Assembly (NCBI GenBank): GCA_028824295.1
Contig: JAPPED010000026.1
Coordinates: forward strand, 1-64,000
Direction: 5' to 3'
From: Rhodospirillales bacterium
GTDB taxonomy: Bacteria; Pseudomonadota; Alphaproteobacteria; TMED109
Length of the DNA stretch: 64,000 nt
The notes beneath the pieces were generated by a model that was given only the letters and a program-made list of their open reading frames with translations, ran no database searches and had not been told where the DNA came from. This document shows, one piece after another, positions 53,348-62,026 of the stretch (within the stretch, counting starts at the first letter, position 1; the number at the start of each line of letters is the position of its first letter). The position numbers and the translations under genes are program-made.

Positions 53348-54439
53348 CTAGAGGTAGCCGAGGTCCCGCCAGAGCTTGTACCGCTCCCGGAACGTCGTCA
53401 GCGAGTCCCAGACGCGCGCGAAGTCCGCATCTGCCGCGGCCTCCGCCGCCACGACTTCCTCCCAGGCGGAACGAAACGTCGCCAGCATGGCTTCCGGCCA
53501 CGTGTGGATCGTCACGCCCTTGCGCTGCAGCTCCTCGAGCGCAGCGATCTGAATGGTTTCGCCTTCCGCGATCGAGTGCCGGAAATTGTCTCCGCAGACC
53601 GTTTCGATCTGCGTCTGCCGTAGCGGTGAAATGCTGTTCCAGCGATCCATGTTGATCATCAGCTCGAAGTTCGTGGACTGCTGATGCCAGCCGGGGAAGT
53701 AGTAGTGCTTGGCCACCTGGTAGAAACCGAGGTTCAGGTCGATCGCCGGCATGGAGAATTCGGTCGCGTCGATGGTTCCCAGTTCAAGAGCCGGAAAGAT
53801 GTCACCGCCGGCCAGCAGCTGCGTGGAAGCACCGACCCGGTCCATCACCTTGGCGCCCAGACCGAAGAAGCGCATCTTCAGGCCCTGCAGGTCATCGACG
53901 CTCTCGATCGGCTGCCGGAACCAGCCGGACGCCTCCGGCGGGATCACGCCGCACAGGATGCCGCGGATGTTGTGCCGGGCGTAGATCTCCTCGAACAGCT
54001 CCTTGCCGCCGCCGAAGTAGAACCAGGCCATGTACTCGTTGGCCGGCGGCCCGAACGGAACCGCCGCAAAGAGCTGCAACGCAGGCACCTTCCCGGCCCA
54101 GTAACCCGGCGTCGACCAGCCGGCGTCGAGCCCGCCGCTGGACACCGCATCGAAGATCTCGAGTGCCGGCACCAGCGCACCGGGATCGAAGAACTTGATC
54201 TGCACGGCACCGTCCGAGACGGCTTCGACCTGATCCTGAACCCGAATGCCGAGTGATCCCAGCTGCGTGAGCGATCCGGCGAACGTGCTCGCCATCTTCC
54301 AGCGCACGGTGTCCTGCACGACGGGCGCCGGCGCGGCTTCCTCCGTCTGGGAAACCGGCTCGCCGCCGCCGCCCGCGAAGTACGTGATCAGTACGCCGAC
54401 GGCAACTCCCGCCAAGCCAAAAAGGATTGCATTCCGCAT
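53348..54439 (-). CDS. TRAP transporter substrate-binding protein (DctP family)
   Basis: 363 residues from the ATG at 54439 with a strong AGGAGG. A membrane-anchor or signal segment (ILFGLAGVAVGVLITYFAG) opens the protein. DctP features follow: WKMASTFAGSLTQLG, VSDGAVQIKFFDPGALVPAL, DLQGLKMRFFGLGAKVMDRVG, GGDIFPALELGTIDATEF and YYFPGWHQQSTNFELMIN. The fit is to the subgroup for carboxylates and keto-acids (TakP-like, with the Trp/Arg/Gln binding region). The membrane subunits DctQ and DctM are not adjacent on either side, so this is an orphan binding protein in this window. It lies downstream of phoB on the same strand, 177 bp away, with its own ribosome site. Confidence 0.9.
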   Translation of the reverse strand: MRNAILFGLAGVAVGVLITYFAGGGGEPVSQTEEAAPAPVVQDTVRWKMASTFAGSLTQLGSLGIRVQDQVEAVSDGAVQIKFFDPGALVPALEIFDAVSSGGLDAGWSTPGYWAGKVPALQLFAAVPFGPPANEYMAWFYFGGGKELFEEIYARHNIRGILCGVIPPEASGWFRQPIESVDDLQGLKMRFFGLGAKVMDRVGASTQLLAGGDIFPALELGTIDATEFSMPAIDLNLGFYQVAKHYYFPGWHQQSTNFELMINMDRWNSISPLRQTQIETVCGDNFRHSIAEGETIQIAALEELQRKGVTIHTWPEAMLATFRSAWEEVVAAEAAADADFARVWDSLTTFRERYKLWRDLGYL

Positions 54440-54571
54440 GTGCGGACCTCCTGAAACAACACGCCGGGGATCGCCGGACCACAGTCGCGGGCGGACCGCA
54501 CCATTCCAGCTTGGCGGCCGAATTGCAACGATTGGCGGCCCGCCCCGAGGCAACGTCAGAGCCGCGACCGC

Positions 54572-54598
54572 GGGGGCGGCGCCCCCCGGGCGCCCGGG
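54572..54598. terminator. GC-rich nested inverted repeats after phoB
   Basis: GGGGGC-GGC-GCCCCC (54572-54586) partly overlaps the perfect 14-bp palindrome CCCGGGCGCCCGGG (54585-54598). They lie 19-45 bp beyond the phoB stop on the minus strand and before dctP. In RNA they could fold strongly and end the phosphate operon transcript, but no U-tract follows, so an intrinsic terminator is only possible. Confidence 0.3.
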
Positions 54599-54616
54599 AG
54601 ATCGGACCGGCCCGAA

Positions 54617-55315
54617 CTACGTGCTGTCGACGTCCAGCGCGTAGCCGGTGGCCCACACGGTTCGAATCAGGTCTAGGCCGCCGCCTTCGTTAAGCGCCTT
54701 TCGCAGCCGCCGGATGTGCACGTCGACGGTGCGTTCCTCGACGTAGATGTTCTCGCCCCACACCGAGTCGAGCAGCTGCTGGCGCGTGAACACGCGCTCC
54801 GGAGCCTCGATCAGCTTGCGCAGCAAACGGAATTCGGTCGGCCCCAGGTGAACCCGCCGGCCGGCCCGACTGACTCGATGGGTCACCGGGCTCAGTTCGA
54901 GATCGTGGTAGAAGTACGATTCTTCGTGCTCGTCGGCAGCATGGCGGCTGCGCCGCAGAAGTGCACGCACCCGCGCCAGAAGCTCCGCCGTCGAAAACGG
55001 CTTCACCATGTAATCGTCCGCCCCGCCGGAGAATCCCTGCAACATGTCCTTTTCCGTCTTGCGGGCGGTGAGGATCAGGATGGGGAGCTTGCTGGTTGAC
55101 GGCTCGCGCCGGACCGCGCGGCAGATGTCAACGCCCGAAACGGTGGGCAGCATCCAGTCAACCACCGCTAGGTCCGGCAGGTTCCTGCGAAGCATGTCAA
55201 GCGCCTGGGCGCCGTCGTCCGCTTCGTCGACTTCCAGGCCGCCGGCCACCAGGTTGTAACGGATCAGATCACGAATCTCGTCGTCGTCCTCGACGACCAG
55301 AACGCGGTGGGTCAT
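54617..55315 (-). CDS. phoB: Phosphate regulon response regulator PhoB
   Basis: 232 residues. The receiver domain has EDDDEI (acidic pocket), the phospho-acceptor Asp53 (VVDWMLPTVSG) and a conserved Lys in LTARKTEKD. The OmpR-type winged helix carries VHLGPTEFRLLRKLIEAPER, VWGENIYVEERTVDVHIRRL and TVWATGYALD. It activates pst and other Pho genes when phosphate is low. Its ATG overlaps the phoU stop (ATGA). It is the last gene of the phoR-pst-phoU-phoB run. Confidence 0.97.
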   Translation of the reverse strand: MTHRVLVVEDDDEIRDLIRYNLVAGGLEVDEADDGAQALDMLRRNLPDLAVVDWMLPTVSGVDICRAVRREPSTSKLPILILTARKTEKDMLQGFSGGADDYMVKPFSTAELLARVRALLRRSRHAADEHEESYFYHDLELSPVTHRVSRAGRRVHLGPTEFRLLRKLIEAPERVFTRQQLLDSVWGENIYVEERTVDVHIRRLRKALNEGGGLDLIRTVWATGYALDVDST

Positions 55316-56034
55316 GTCGGATCGTCAGGTGACGGCGCGCCCTCCATGAGGAAGCCCCGCCCCCGAGGGCGGTCCTCGGACGCCCGGGTCCCGGTCGTCA
55401 CGTAGTCCACGAGCTCTGCAATGTTGGTCGCATGATCCGCGATGCGTTCGAGATTCTTGGCCACGAACAGCAGGTGGACGCCCGGCGTGATGCGGTGCGG
55501 GTCCTCCAGCATGTGGGTCAGGAGCTCCCGGCACAGGGCGACGTACATGTCGTCGAGTTCCCGGTCGCGATGCCGGATCGACTTTGCCTGATCGACGTTG
55601 CGGTCGCGGTACGCATCCAGTGCATCCTTGAGCATCGTGTGTGAGGCGTCGCCCAGTTTCGGAAGCGCGTAGAGCCCCGGCACCTCCCTCGTTTCACACA
55701 GAACGATGGATCGTCGCGCCATGCTGGCCGCGAGGTCCCCGGCACGCTCCAGATAGCCTGCGATCTGGATCGCGGAGATCGTCATGCGCAGATCCTGTGC
55801 GACCGGCTGGCGGAGCGCAAACAGCCGTTCGACCTGATCCTGGATATCTTGCTCGTAGCGGTCGATCTCTGAATCCTGCTCAATGATCCGCGGGGCCGAC
55901 TCGCTGTCGCGTTGCGCGACCGCCGTGACGGCGCGCGCAATCTGAGCCTCCACCAAACCGCCCATCTCGAGCAAGCTGCGCTCGATCTTGTCGAGATCCT
56001 CGGTGAAAGCTTTGACCGTATGTTCGGCGGGCAT
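55312..56034 (-). CDS. phoU: Phosphate signalling complex protein PhoU
   Basis: 240 residues, AGGAG six bases before the ATG. It consists of two PhoU three-helix repeats; the metal-binding motifs appear as IDRYEQDIQDQ in the first and ELDDMYVALCREL in the second, and the C-terminal LLFVAKNLERIADHATNIAE is diagnostic. It links PstB to PhoR to damp signalling when phosphate is plentiful. It overlaps phoB by 4 bp and follows pstB by 15 bp. Confidence 0.97.
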   Translation of the reverse strand: MPAEHTVKAFTEDLDKIERSLLEMGGLVEAQIARAVTAVAQRDSESAPRIIEQDSEIDRYEQDIQDQVERLFALRQPVAQDLRMTISAIQIAGYLERAGDLAASMARRSIVLCETREVPGLYALPKLGDASHTMLKDALDAYRDRNVDQAKSIRHRDRELDDMYVALCRELLTHMLEDPHRITPGVHLLFVAKNLERIADHATNIAELVDYVTTGTRASEDRPRGRGFLMEGAPSPDDPT

Positions 56035-56049
56035 GCGCAGCTCCTGCGG

Positions 56050-56835
56050 CTATCCGAAGCGACCTGTGATGTAGTCTTGGGTCGACGGTTCGGAAGGATT
56101 GGTGAAGATTCTTTGTGTCTCGTCGAACTCGATCAACCGGCCCAGATTCAGGAAGGCCGTCTTTTGCGAGACGCGGGCTGCCTGTTGCATGTTGTGGGTC
56201 ACGATGATGATCGTGTACTCGGACTTGAGTTCGTCGATCAACCCCTCGATCGTCGCCGTGGCGATCGGATCAAGCGCCGAACACGGCTCATCCATCAGCA
56301 GCACATCCGGGCGTACGGCGATTGCGCGAGCAATGCAGAGGCGTTGCTGCTGACCGCCCGACAGGCTGGTTCCCGGCTGGTCGACCCGGTCTTTGACCTC
56401 ATCCCAGATCCCGGCTCGTCGCAGGCTGGTTTCGACGATTTCGTCGAGGTCGCCCCGCGTCGGCGCCATGCCATGGAGACGAGGACCGTAGGCCACATTG
56501 TCGTAGACGGACTTGGGGAACGGGTTCGGTTTCTGGAACACCATGCCGATGCGCATTCGCAACTGCACGACATCGACATCCGGGCCCGCGATGTCGCTGC
56601 CGTCAAGCAACATGCTTCCGGTGCTTCGGCAGTCGTCGATCAGATCATTCATGCGGTTAAAGCATCGGAGGAAGGTTGACTTGCCGCATCCGGACGGTCC
56701 GATAAACGCGGTGACCTCGCGTGACATGATGTCCAGGTCGATATCGAAGAGTGCCTGCTTCGCGCCGTAGTAGACCGACACCGCGCGCGCTACCAGCTTT
56801 GGCTGCGGGTTGGAGAGAACGCTTACGTTCACCAT
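56050..56835 (-). CDS. pstB: Phosphate ABC transporter ATP-binding protein PstB
   Basis: 261 residues. Walker [10 protein letters not shown] (46-54), Q-loop [10 protein letters not shown], signature [14 protein letters not shown], Walker [13 protein letters not shown], and switch His in [12 protein letters not shown]. The PstB-specific [14 protein letters not shown] is present. It powers high-affinity phosphate uptake at the inner face of the membrane. The start overlaps the pstA end by 7 bp. Confidence 0.97.
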   Translation of the reverse strand: MVNVSVLSNPQPKLVARAVSVYYGAKQALFDIDLDIMSREVTAFIGPSGCGKSTFLRCFNRMNDLIDDCRSTGSMLLDGSDIAGPDVDVVQLRMRIGMVFQKPNPFPKSVYDNVAYGPRLHGMAPTRGDLDEIVETSLRRAGIWDEVKDRVDQPGTSLSGGQQQRLCIARAIAVRPDVLLMDEPCSALDPIATATIEGLIDELKSEYTIIIVTHNMQQAARVSQKTAFLNLGRLIEFDETQRIFTNPSEPSTQDYITGRFG

Positions 56836-58097
56836 TGCTTCTCGAACTTTCGGCGGAGATAGACAGCGAGTCCGTTCATCACCAGCAAGAAACCCAGAAG
56901 CACAATAGTCGCGGCAGCTGTCTTCTCGGCGAAGCCGCGCTCCGGACTGTCAGCCCAGAGATAGACCTGGGCTGGAAGCACCGTGGATGGGTCAGTGAAG
57001 CCACCCGGGATTTCCACGACAAAGGCGACCATCCCCATCATCAGCAATGGCGCCGTCTCTCCCAATGCCCGTGCCATACCGATAATGGCTCCCGTCAGCG
57101 TGCCCGGTGCCGCGGCCGGCAGCACGTGATGGAAGATGGCCTGCACCCGGCTCGCGCCCAGCCCGATCGCCGCCTCGGCAAATGACGGCGGCACCGCCCG
57201 GATGGCTGCGCGCGAGGAGATGATGATGGTGGGGAGTGTCATCAGGCTCAGCACGAGACCGCCGGATATCGGGGCGGACCTCGGCAGTCCGAATACGTTC
57301 AGGAACACCGCGAGGCCTAGCAGCCCAAAGACGATCGAAGGTACCGCAGCAAGATTGTTGATGTTGATTTCGATCAGCCGGGTAATCCGGTTCTTCGGAG
57401 CGAACGCTTCCAGATATACGGCCGTCATCACGCCAACCGGGAACGAGAGCACGATGGTCACCAGGAGCGCCAGTGCAGAACCGACGATGGCGGCAAGGAT
57501 TCCCGCTTCCTCCGGGTTGCGGCTGTCGCCTCGCGTGAAGAAGCTGCGGTTGAAGCGCAGGTCGATGCGCCCGGCTTCCTCGAGCGCGGCGATGCGGGCC
57601 AGGGAGGCATCCGAGATGGGGCGCTCCTCTTCCGGCAGGGCGGCGTCGATCCGCCCCTTGTAGAACTGGTCGACCGGGTCCGACGCCAGTACCCACACGT
57701 CCTCCACAGTCCCGATGATGGCGGGATCCGCCTCAACCGTCTCCCGCAGGACAAACACTGTGCCTGCGCTCACCAATCCCGCCAGCGCCCGGCGCTCCGC
57801 ACGCGAACTGCCAGCGTTGGGGAACAACTCCAACAGACTCGTGCGCAGCATCTTCCGGTAGCTTCCGGCTTCGATGAGCTCCTGGTCGAAATTGACCGTC
57901 AGCCGCACTTCGGTCTGCACGAAACCCATGTAGCCGCGGCTGACGATGCTCGCGAGAAATACGACCAGGAAACCCAAAGCCGCCGAGATCGCGAGAATCC
58001 CGTACAGCTGGAACCGCCGTTCGGCCCGCTTGCGCCGTAGCAGCAACCGGTTGGCCGCCGCCTGGGAGCTGATCGTCGTGGGGGCGTAGCTACTCAT
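56829..58097 (-). CDS. pstA: Phosphate ABC transporter permease PstA with N-terminal DUF3333-type region
   Basis: 422 residues, about 130 longer than the E. coli protein because of an N-terminal insert: one membrane segment (about 32-52), then a soluble stretch (about 55-190) containing [20 protein letters not shown], a region seen as DUF3333 in alphaproteobacterial PstA. The permease core follows with six helices, the EAA-type loop [20 protein letters not shown], and [16 protein letters not shown]. It forms the channel with PstC. It overlaps pstC by 8 bp and pstB by 7 bp. Confidence 0.95.
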   Translation of the reverse strand: MSSYAPTTISSQAAANRLLLRRKRAERRFQLYGILAISAALGFLVVFLASIVSRGYMGFVQTEVRLTVNFDQELIEAGSYRKMLRTSLLELFPNAGSSRAERRALAGLVSAGTVFVLRETVEADPAIIGTVEDVWVLASDPVDQFYKGRIDAALPEEERPISDASLARIAALEEAGRIDLRFNRSFFTRGDSRNPEEAGILAAIVGSALALLVTIVLSFPVGVMTAVYLEAFAPKNRITRLIEININNLAAVPSIVFGLLGLAVFLNVFGLPRSAPISGGLVLSLMTLPTIIISSRAAIRAVPPSFAEAAIGLGASRVQAIFHHVLPAAAPGTLTGAIIGMARALGETAPLLMMGMVAFVVEIPGGFTDPSTVLPAQVYLWADSPERGFAEKTAAATIVLLGFLLVMNGLAVYLRRKFEKQW

Positions 58098-59478
58098 ACC
58101 GTTCGCTGTACTTCTGGACGACCCGAAGTGCGACCACGTTGAGGGCCAGAGTCACGATGAACAACGTGAGTCCCAGTGCAAAGGCCGCCATGGTCTTTTC
58201 CGAATCAAACTCATGGTCGCCGACCAGCAGGGTGGCAATCTGGACCGTCACCGTCGTTACGGCCTCAAACGGATTCGCCGTCAGGTTGGCCGCCAGACCG
58301 GCCGCCATCACCACGATCATCGTTTCGCCGATCGCGCGCGAGATCGCGAGCATGAAGCCGCCGACGATTCCCGGGGTGGCCGCCGGCAGAATCACGCGTT
58401 TAATCGTTTCCGAGGCCGTGGCTCCAAGACCGTAAGAGCCCTCGCGGAGGGACATCGGCACGGCAGTCATGATGTCATCGGATAGGGATGACACGAACGG
58501 GATGATCATGATGCCCATGATCAGTCCTGCAGCCAGCGCGCTCTCCGAGGAGATGGTGAGCCCCAGGTCCACACCCAGATTGCGCATGCTCGGCGCCAGG
58601 ACGAGCGCCGCGAAGAACCCGTAGACGACGGTCGGGATCCCGGCGAGGATTTCGAGCAGCGGCTTGATCACGGCGCGGACCCGAGGGTGGGCGTACTCCG
58701 CGAGATAGATTGCCGACATCAGGCCGATCGGACCGGCCACCAGCATCGCGATGACCGTGATCAGCAGGGTGCCGGCGAACACCGGCACGGCCCCGAAGGC
58801 ACCGGATGCGGCGACCTGGTCTTCACGCAGCGCGATCTGCGGAGACCATTCCAGACCGAAGAAGAACTCGAACGGCGAGACCAGCTGGAAGAATCGGAAG
58901 GTCTCGAACACCAGAGACAGCACGATCCCGACGGTCGTCAGAATCGCGATGATCGATGCAATGAACAGCGCCACCAGCAGCGCTGTCTCAACCCGATCGC
59001 GGGCCGTCAGCTCCGGACGAATCCGTCGCCAGCCCCAGAAGAATCCGAGAACGGAAACTGCCGTTACCAGGGCGAAGCGCGCCGCTGCGCTGAGATTCTC
59101 AAGGTTCAGCAGCAGTTCCACCGACGCCATCGGAACGTGATCGGTCACCACGCCCGCAGCGGCATTCTCGATCGAAACGTAGAGCAGCGTAGCCGCCGTA
59201 CCCGACAGGTCCGGAAAGTCGGAGAGGACGAGATTGCGGATGACCTGGTCATCGACGACGGTCCATACCGCATAGACGAGGGCTGCCGGCACCACCGTCC
59301 AGAGCGTCCCGTACCAACCGTAGTGCCCCGGAAGTCCGGGCAACGACCGTTGCGGCGCCGCGCTGATTCGCGCGCGCGAGGCGTAGAACGCGCCGACACC
59401 GAACAGCGCGATGATCAGGAGAGGGAGGTACGACAGCAACATGGGAAACGAAAGGGGCGGCGCGAAAGCCTGGGCCAC
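58090..59478 (-). CDS. pstC: Phosphate ABC transporter permease PstC
   Basis: 462 residues, longer than the E. coli protein because of an N-terminal region with two or three extra hydrophobic helices (LLSYLPLLIIALFGVGAFY and the 45-65 segment) and a periplasmic loop. The core permease has LLITVIAMLVAGPIGLMSAI, EILAGIPTVVYGFFAALVLA, the EAA loop EGSYGLGATASETIKRVILP and ISRAIGETMIVVMAAGL. It pairs with PstA. It follows pstS by 17 bp. Confidence 0.95.
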   Translation of the reverse strand: MAQAFAPPLSFPMLLSYLPLLIIALFGVGAFYASRARISAAPQRSLPGLPGHYGWYGTLWTVVPAALVYAVWTVVDDQVIRNLVLSDFPDLSGTAATLLYVSIENAAAGVVTDHVPMASVELLLNLENLSAAARFALVTAVSVLGFFWGWRRIRPELTARDRVETALLVALFIASIIAILTTVGIVLSLVFETFRFFQLVSPFEFFFGLEWSPQIALREDQVAASGAFGAVPVFAGTLLITVIAMLVAGPIGLMSAIYLAEYAHPRVRAVIKPLLEILAGIPTVVYGFFAALVLAPSMRNLGVDLGLTISSESALAAGLIMGIMIIPFVSSLSDDIMTAVPMSLREGSYGLGATASETIKRVILPAATPGIVGGFMLAISRAIGETMIVVMAAGLAANLTANPFEAVTTVTVQIATLLVGDHEFDSEKTMAAFALGLTLFIVTLALNVVALRVVQKYSERYE

Positions 59479-59495
59479 CCCCGTCCTGGTTGCGA

Positions 59496-60545
59496 TCAGA
59501 GGCTCTCAAGCGGGGTTAGATTAGCGGCATCGTCGCCAAACATCGTCCGCTCGTCGGTCGGGAGAGGGATCAGGCCCCGGTCCGTCAGGTAGCCCTCGTC
59601 ACCCCAGGCGTCATCGCTGGTGAAGGCGGAAATGTACTCGCGGATTCCGGGGATCACGCCAACGTGCGCTTTCTTCACGTAGAAGTAGAGCGGCCGGGAC
59701 ACCGGGTAGGCCCGCGTCGCGATGTTCTCGAACTCGGGTGCCACCCCGTCGATGGATGCGCCCTTCACAGCGTCACGGTTCTGGTCGAGGAACGAAAAGC
59801 CGAAGACGCCGAAGGCGTTGGGGTTCTCGGCCAGCTTCTGCACGATCAGATTGTCGTTCTCGCCTGCCTCGATGTAGGCCCCGTCTTCTCGAATACCTCG
59901 GCAAATCGCCTTGTAGCGGTTCTTGTCTTCCTGCTCGATGGCCTGCAGCCCCGGGAACGTCTTGCATCCGCCCTCGACGGCAAGCTCGTTGAAGGCGTCG
60001 CGCGTGCCGGAGGTCGGCGGCGGGCCCAGCACCTCAATGGCAACGTTAGGAAGGGCAGGGTCGACGTCCGCCCACGTCTGGTTCGGATTGTCGACCAGCT
60101 TGCCACCTTCTTGATTGCCTTCCGGTACCTGCTTCGCTAGGGCGAGGAAAAGGTGGCGCAACGTGAAGTGCGCCTCCGGGACGGTCTTCGCGTTGGCGAT
60201 GACGATGCCGTCGTAGCCGATCTTGATCTCGACGACGTCCTGGACACCGTTCGCCCGGCACTTCTCAAGCTCGCTACTCATCATGCGGCGAGAGGCATTG
60301 GTGATGTCGGGGTGATCGGTTCCAAGGCCGGCGCAAAAGAGCTTCATGCCGCCACCGGATCCGGTGGCTTCGATCTTGGGTGTCTTGAAGTCCGAACCCC
60401 GGCCGAAGTTCTCCGCGACCACGGTTGCGAAGGGATAGACGGTCGAGGATCCGACGATGTTGATCTGGTCGCGTGCCTGAGCGGTACCGGCCACGGCGGC
60501 TACGGCGCCCGCGACGAAGACTGCGGCGACGAGACGAGTGTGCAT
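59496..60545 (-). CDS. pstS: Phosphate-binding periplasmic protein PstS
   Basis: 349 residues from the ATG at 60545 with AGGAG ten bases upstream. A signal peptide is clear (LVAAVFVAGAVAAVAGTAQA). Phosphate-contact segments are INIVGSSTVYPFATVVAE, ATGSGGGMKLFCAG, ITNASRRM, IGYDGIVIA and PPTSGTRDAF, typical of the alphaproteobacterial/PstS-I-like binding proteins. It delivers phosphate to PstCA. It is 101 bp downstream of phoR, with a possible Pho box in or beside that gap. Confidence 0.96.
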   Translation of the reverse strand: MHTRLVAAVFVAGAVAAVAGTAQARDQINIVGSSTVYPFATVVAENFGRGSDFKTPKIEATGSGGGMKLFCAGLGTDHPDITNASRRMMSSELEKCRANGVQDVVEIKIGYDGIVIANAKTVPEAHFTLRHLFLALAKQVPEGNQEGGKLVDNPNQTWADVDPALPNVAIEVLGPPPTSGTRDAFNELAVEGGCKTFPGLQAIEQEDKNRYKAICRGIREDGAYIEAGENDNLIVQKLAENPNAFGVFGFSFLDQNRDAVKGASIDGVAPEFENIATRAYPVSRPLYFYVKKAHVGVIPGIREYISAFTSDDAWGDEGYLTDRGLIPLPTDERTMFGDDAANLTPLESL

Positions 60546-60634
60546 GGTGCGGAATGCTCCTGAAGAGGATGCAGGGCTAGAGCCGGCCCCGTTTCCACCA
60601 TTGGTACCTGATACCGTCGTCACCAATTGTGTAT

Positions 60635-60657
60635 GGAATACGAAGATTATGTGACAG
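60635..60657 (-). promoter_or_regulatory. pstS: Possible Pho box upstream of pstS
   Basis: On the minus strand CTGTCAC (60657-60651) matches the first half of a PhoB box exactly, followed after 4 bp by TCTTCGT, which matches the second half (CTGTCAT) at only three of seven positions. A -10-like TACACAAT lies further downstream. The half-site overlaps the last codons of phoR. The location before pstS supports it; the poor second half weakens it. Confidence 0.35.
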
Positions 60658-62008
60658 TCGGGTCGAGCGGCGGCGGCGGCAAGCCTTCGAATGTCACGCT
60701 GATCGCGCAACCGACGCCCGGCTCACTCTGTACATCAAGGGCGGCGCCATGTCGGCGGGCAACGTGCTTCACGATGGCGAGTCCGAGCCCGTGGCCAGGG
60801 ATACGGCGGTTGCGGGCCTGGGCGGATCGGTAGAACCGCTCGAATACGCGTTCCGTTTCGCCCGGCGGAATGCCTTCGCCGTCATCGGTCACCGTGATCC
60901 GGGCTGGCTTCGGGCCCACCTCCACGCGGACGCTCCCTCCCTGCCGGCCATGCTTGATCGCGTTGCTGAGCAGGTTGGTCAGCAGTTGGCGCAGTTGGTC
61001 GGCATCGCCGGTCACTTCAACCGGATCGGTCGGCACCTCCACCTTGACGTCCATCGACTGGACCGCGGCCTGCCACGTCAGGTCCTCCGTTACCGCGCGG
61101 GCAAGCGGAACCAGATCCACCCTGCCGTCAGGCGGCAATGCCTCGCTCATCTCGACGGCCGACAGATGGATCATGTCGTCGACTAGCGTCACCATCCGGC
61201 CCGCCTGCTTGCCGAGCCGGTCCAGGTAGAGGGTCCGCACCTCGGGGTCGTCGCGCCCTGGCCCCTGCAATGTTTCCACCATGCCGAGAATTGCCGTCAG
61301 CGGTGTCCGGAATTCGTGGCTGGCGTTGGCGAGGAACGTCGTCCGGGCCGTCTCGCGGGGCGTGGAATCGGCAAGCTCCAGGCAGACCATGACCCGGCGC
61401 GGCGCGGCCCCGGCATTCACCTCGAACGGATGCACCGACACCTGGTACAGGCTGCCGTCCTGGGCCGGAAGCCGGCACTGGACCGTCTGCACCGTACGCT
61501 CACGCCCGGCCGTGTCGACCGCCTGCAGGCAGGCCGGCACGCGGGTGAGCTCGGGTAGTGCGTGGCCGGGCGGGGTCTTCTGGAACAGTTTCGCAGCGGC
61601 GGCATTGGCGTCGGTCACCCTGCCGTCGGGATTCAGCGTCAGCACCGGCATGGGCAGCGCGAGCAGGAGTCCGTCGAGGAACCGATCACGGTCGGCGACA
61701 CCGGAACGGATGCGGCCCACCTCGGATTCCAGTTGACCGAGGTGCCGGGAAAGCTCGCGAAGGCTTCCGCCGAAGACTTCCGCATGGGCGCCGGAATCTC
61801 CGTCACGCATGGCCCGGACCCATCGGACTAGCCGCCGGGAATCGCGGACCTCCAAGAGGGCAATGCCGACCCCGAGTACGAGCGTGGCGCCCCAAACTGC
61901 GAAAGCGACCTGCCAGTCCAGCTGCGCCGTGGCGACCGCCCCCAGCAGCACCACGCCCGGCGGCGAGGCGGTGCGCAGGACCGCTCGGAATACCTCGGCA
62001 ATCGGCAC
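60647..62008 (-). CDS. phoR: Phosphate regulon sensor histidine kinase PhoR
   Basis: 453 residues. Two N-terminal hydrophobic segments (about 17-30 and 34-53), a short basic linker, a PAS domain (about 108-215: LLALPMPVLTLNPDGRVTDA), then HisKA with phospho-acceptor His231 (FLANASHEFRTPLTAI) and a HATPase domain with NLLSNAIKHG, DDGEGIPP and GHGLGLAIVKH. It phosphorylates PhoB. It is first in the phosphate gene run and starts 18 bp after the maeB stop, so read-through from maeB is likely. Confidence 0.95.
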   Translation of the reverse strand: MPIAEVFRAVLRTASPPGVVLLGAVATAQLDWQVAFAVWGATLVLGVGIALLEVRDSRRLVRWVRAMRDGDSGAHAEVFGGSLRELSRHLGQLESEVGRIRSGVADRDRFLDGLLLALPMPVLTLNPDGRVTDANAAAAKLFQKTPPGHALPELTRVPACLQAVDTAGRERTVQTVQCRLPAQDGSLYQVSVHPFEVNAGAAPRRVMVCLELADSTPRETARTTFLANASHEFRTPLTAILGMVETLQGPGRDDPEVRTLYLDRLGKQAGRMVTLVDDMIHLSAVEMSEALPPDGRVDLVPLARAVTEDLTWQAAVQSMDVKVEVPTDPVEVTGDADQLRQLLTNLLSNAIKHGRQGGSVRVEVGPKPARITVTDDGEGIPPGETERVFERFYRSAQARNRRIPGHGLGLAIVKHVARRHGAALDVQSEPGVGCAISVTFEGLPPPPLDPTVT

Positions 62009-62026
62009 AGAGCTGCAGCTCCTGAA

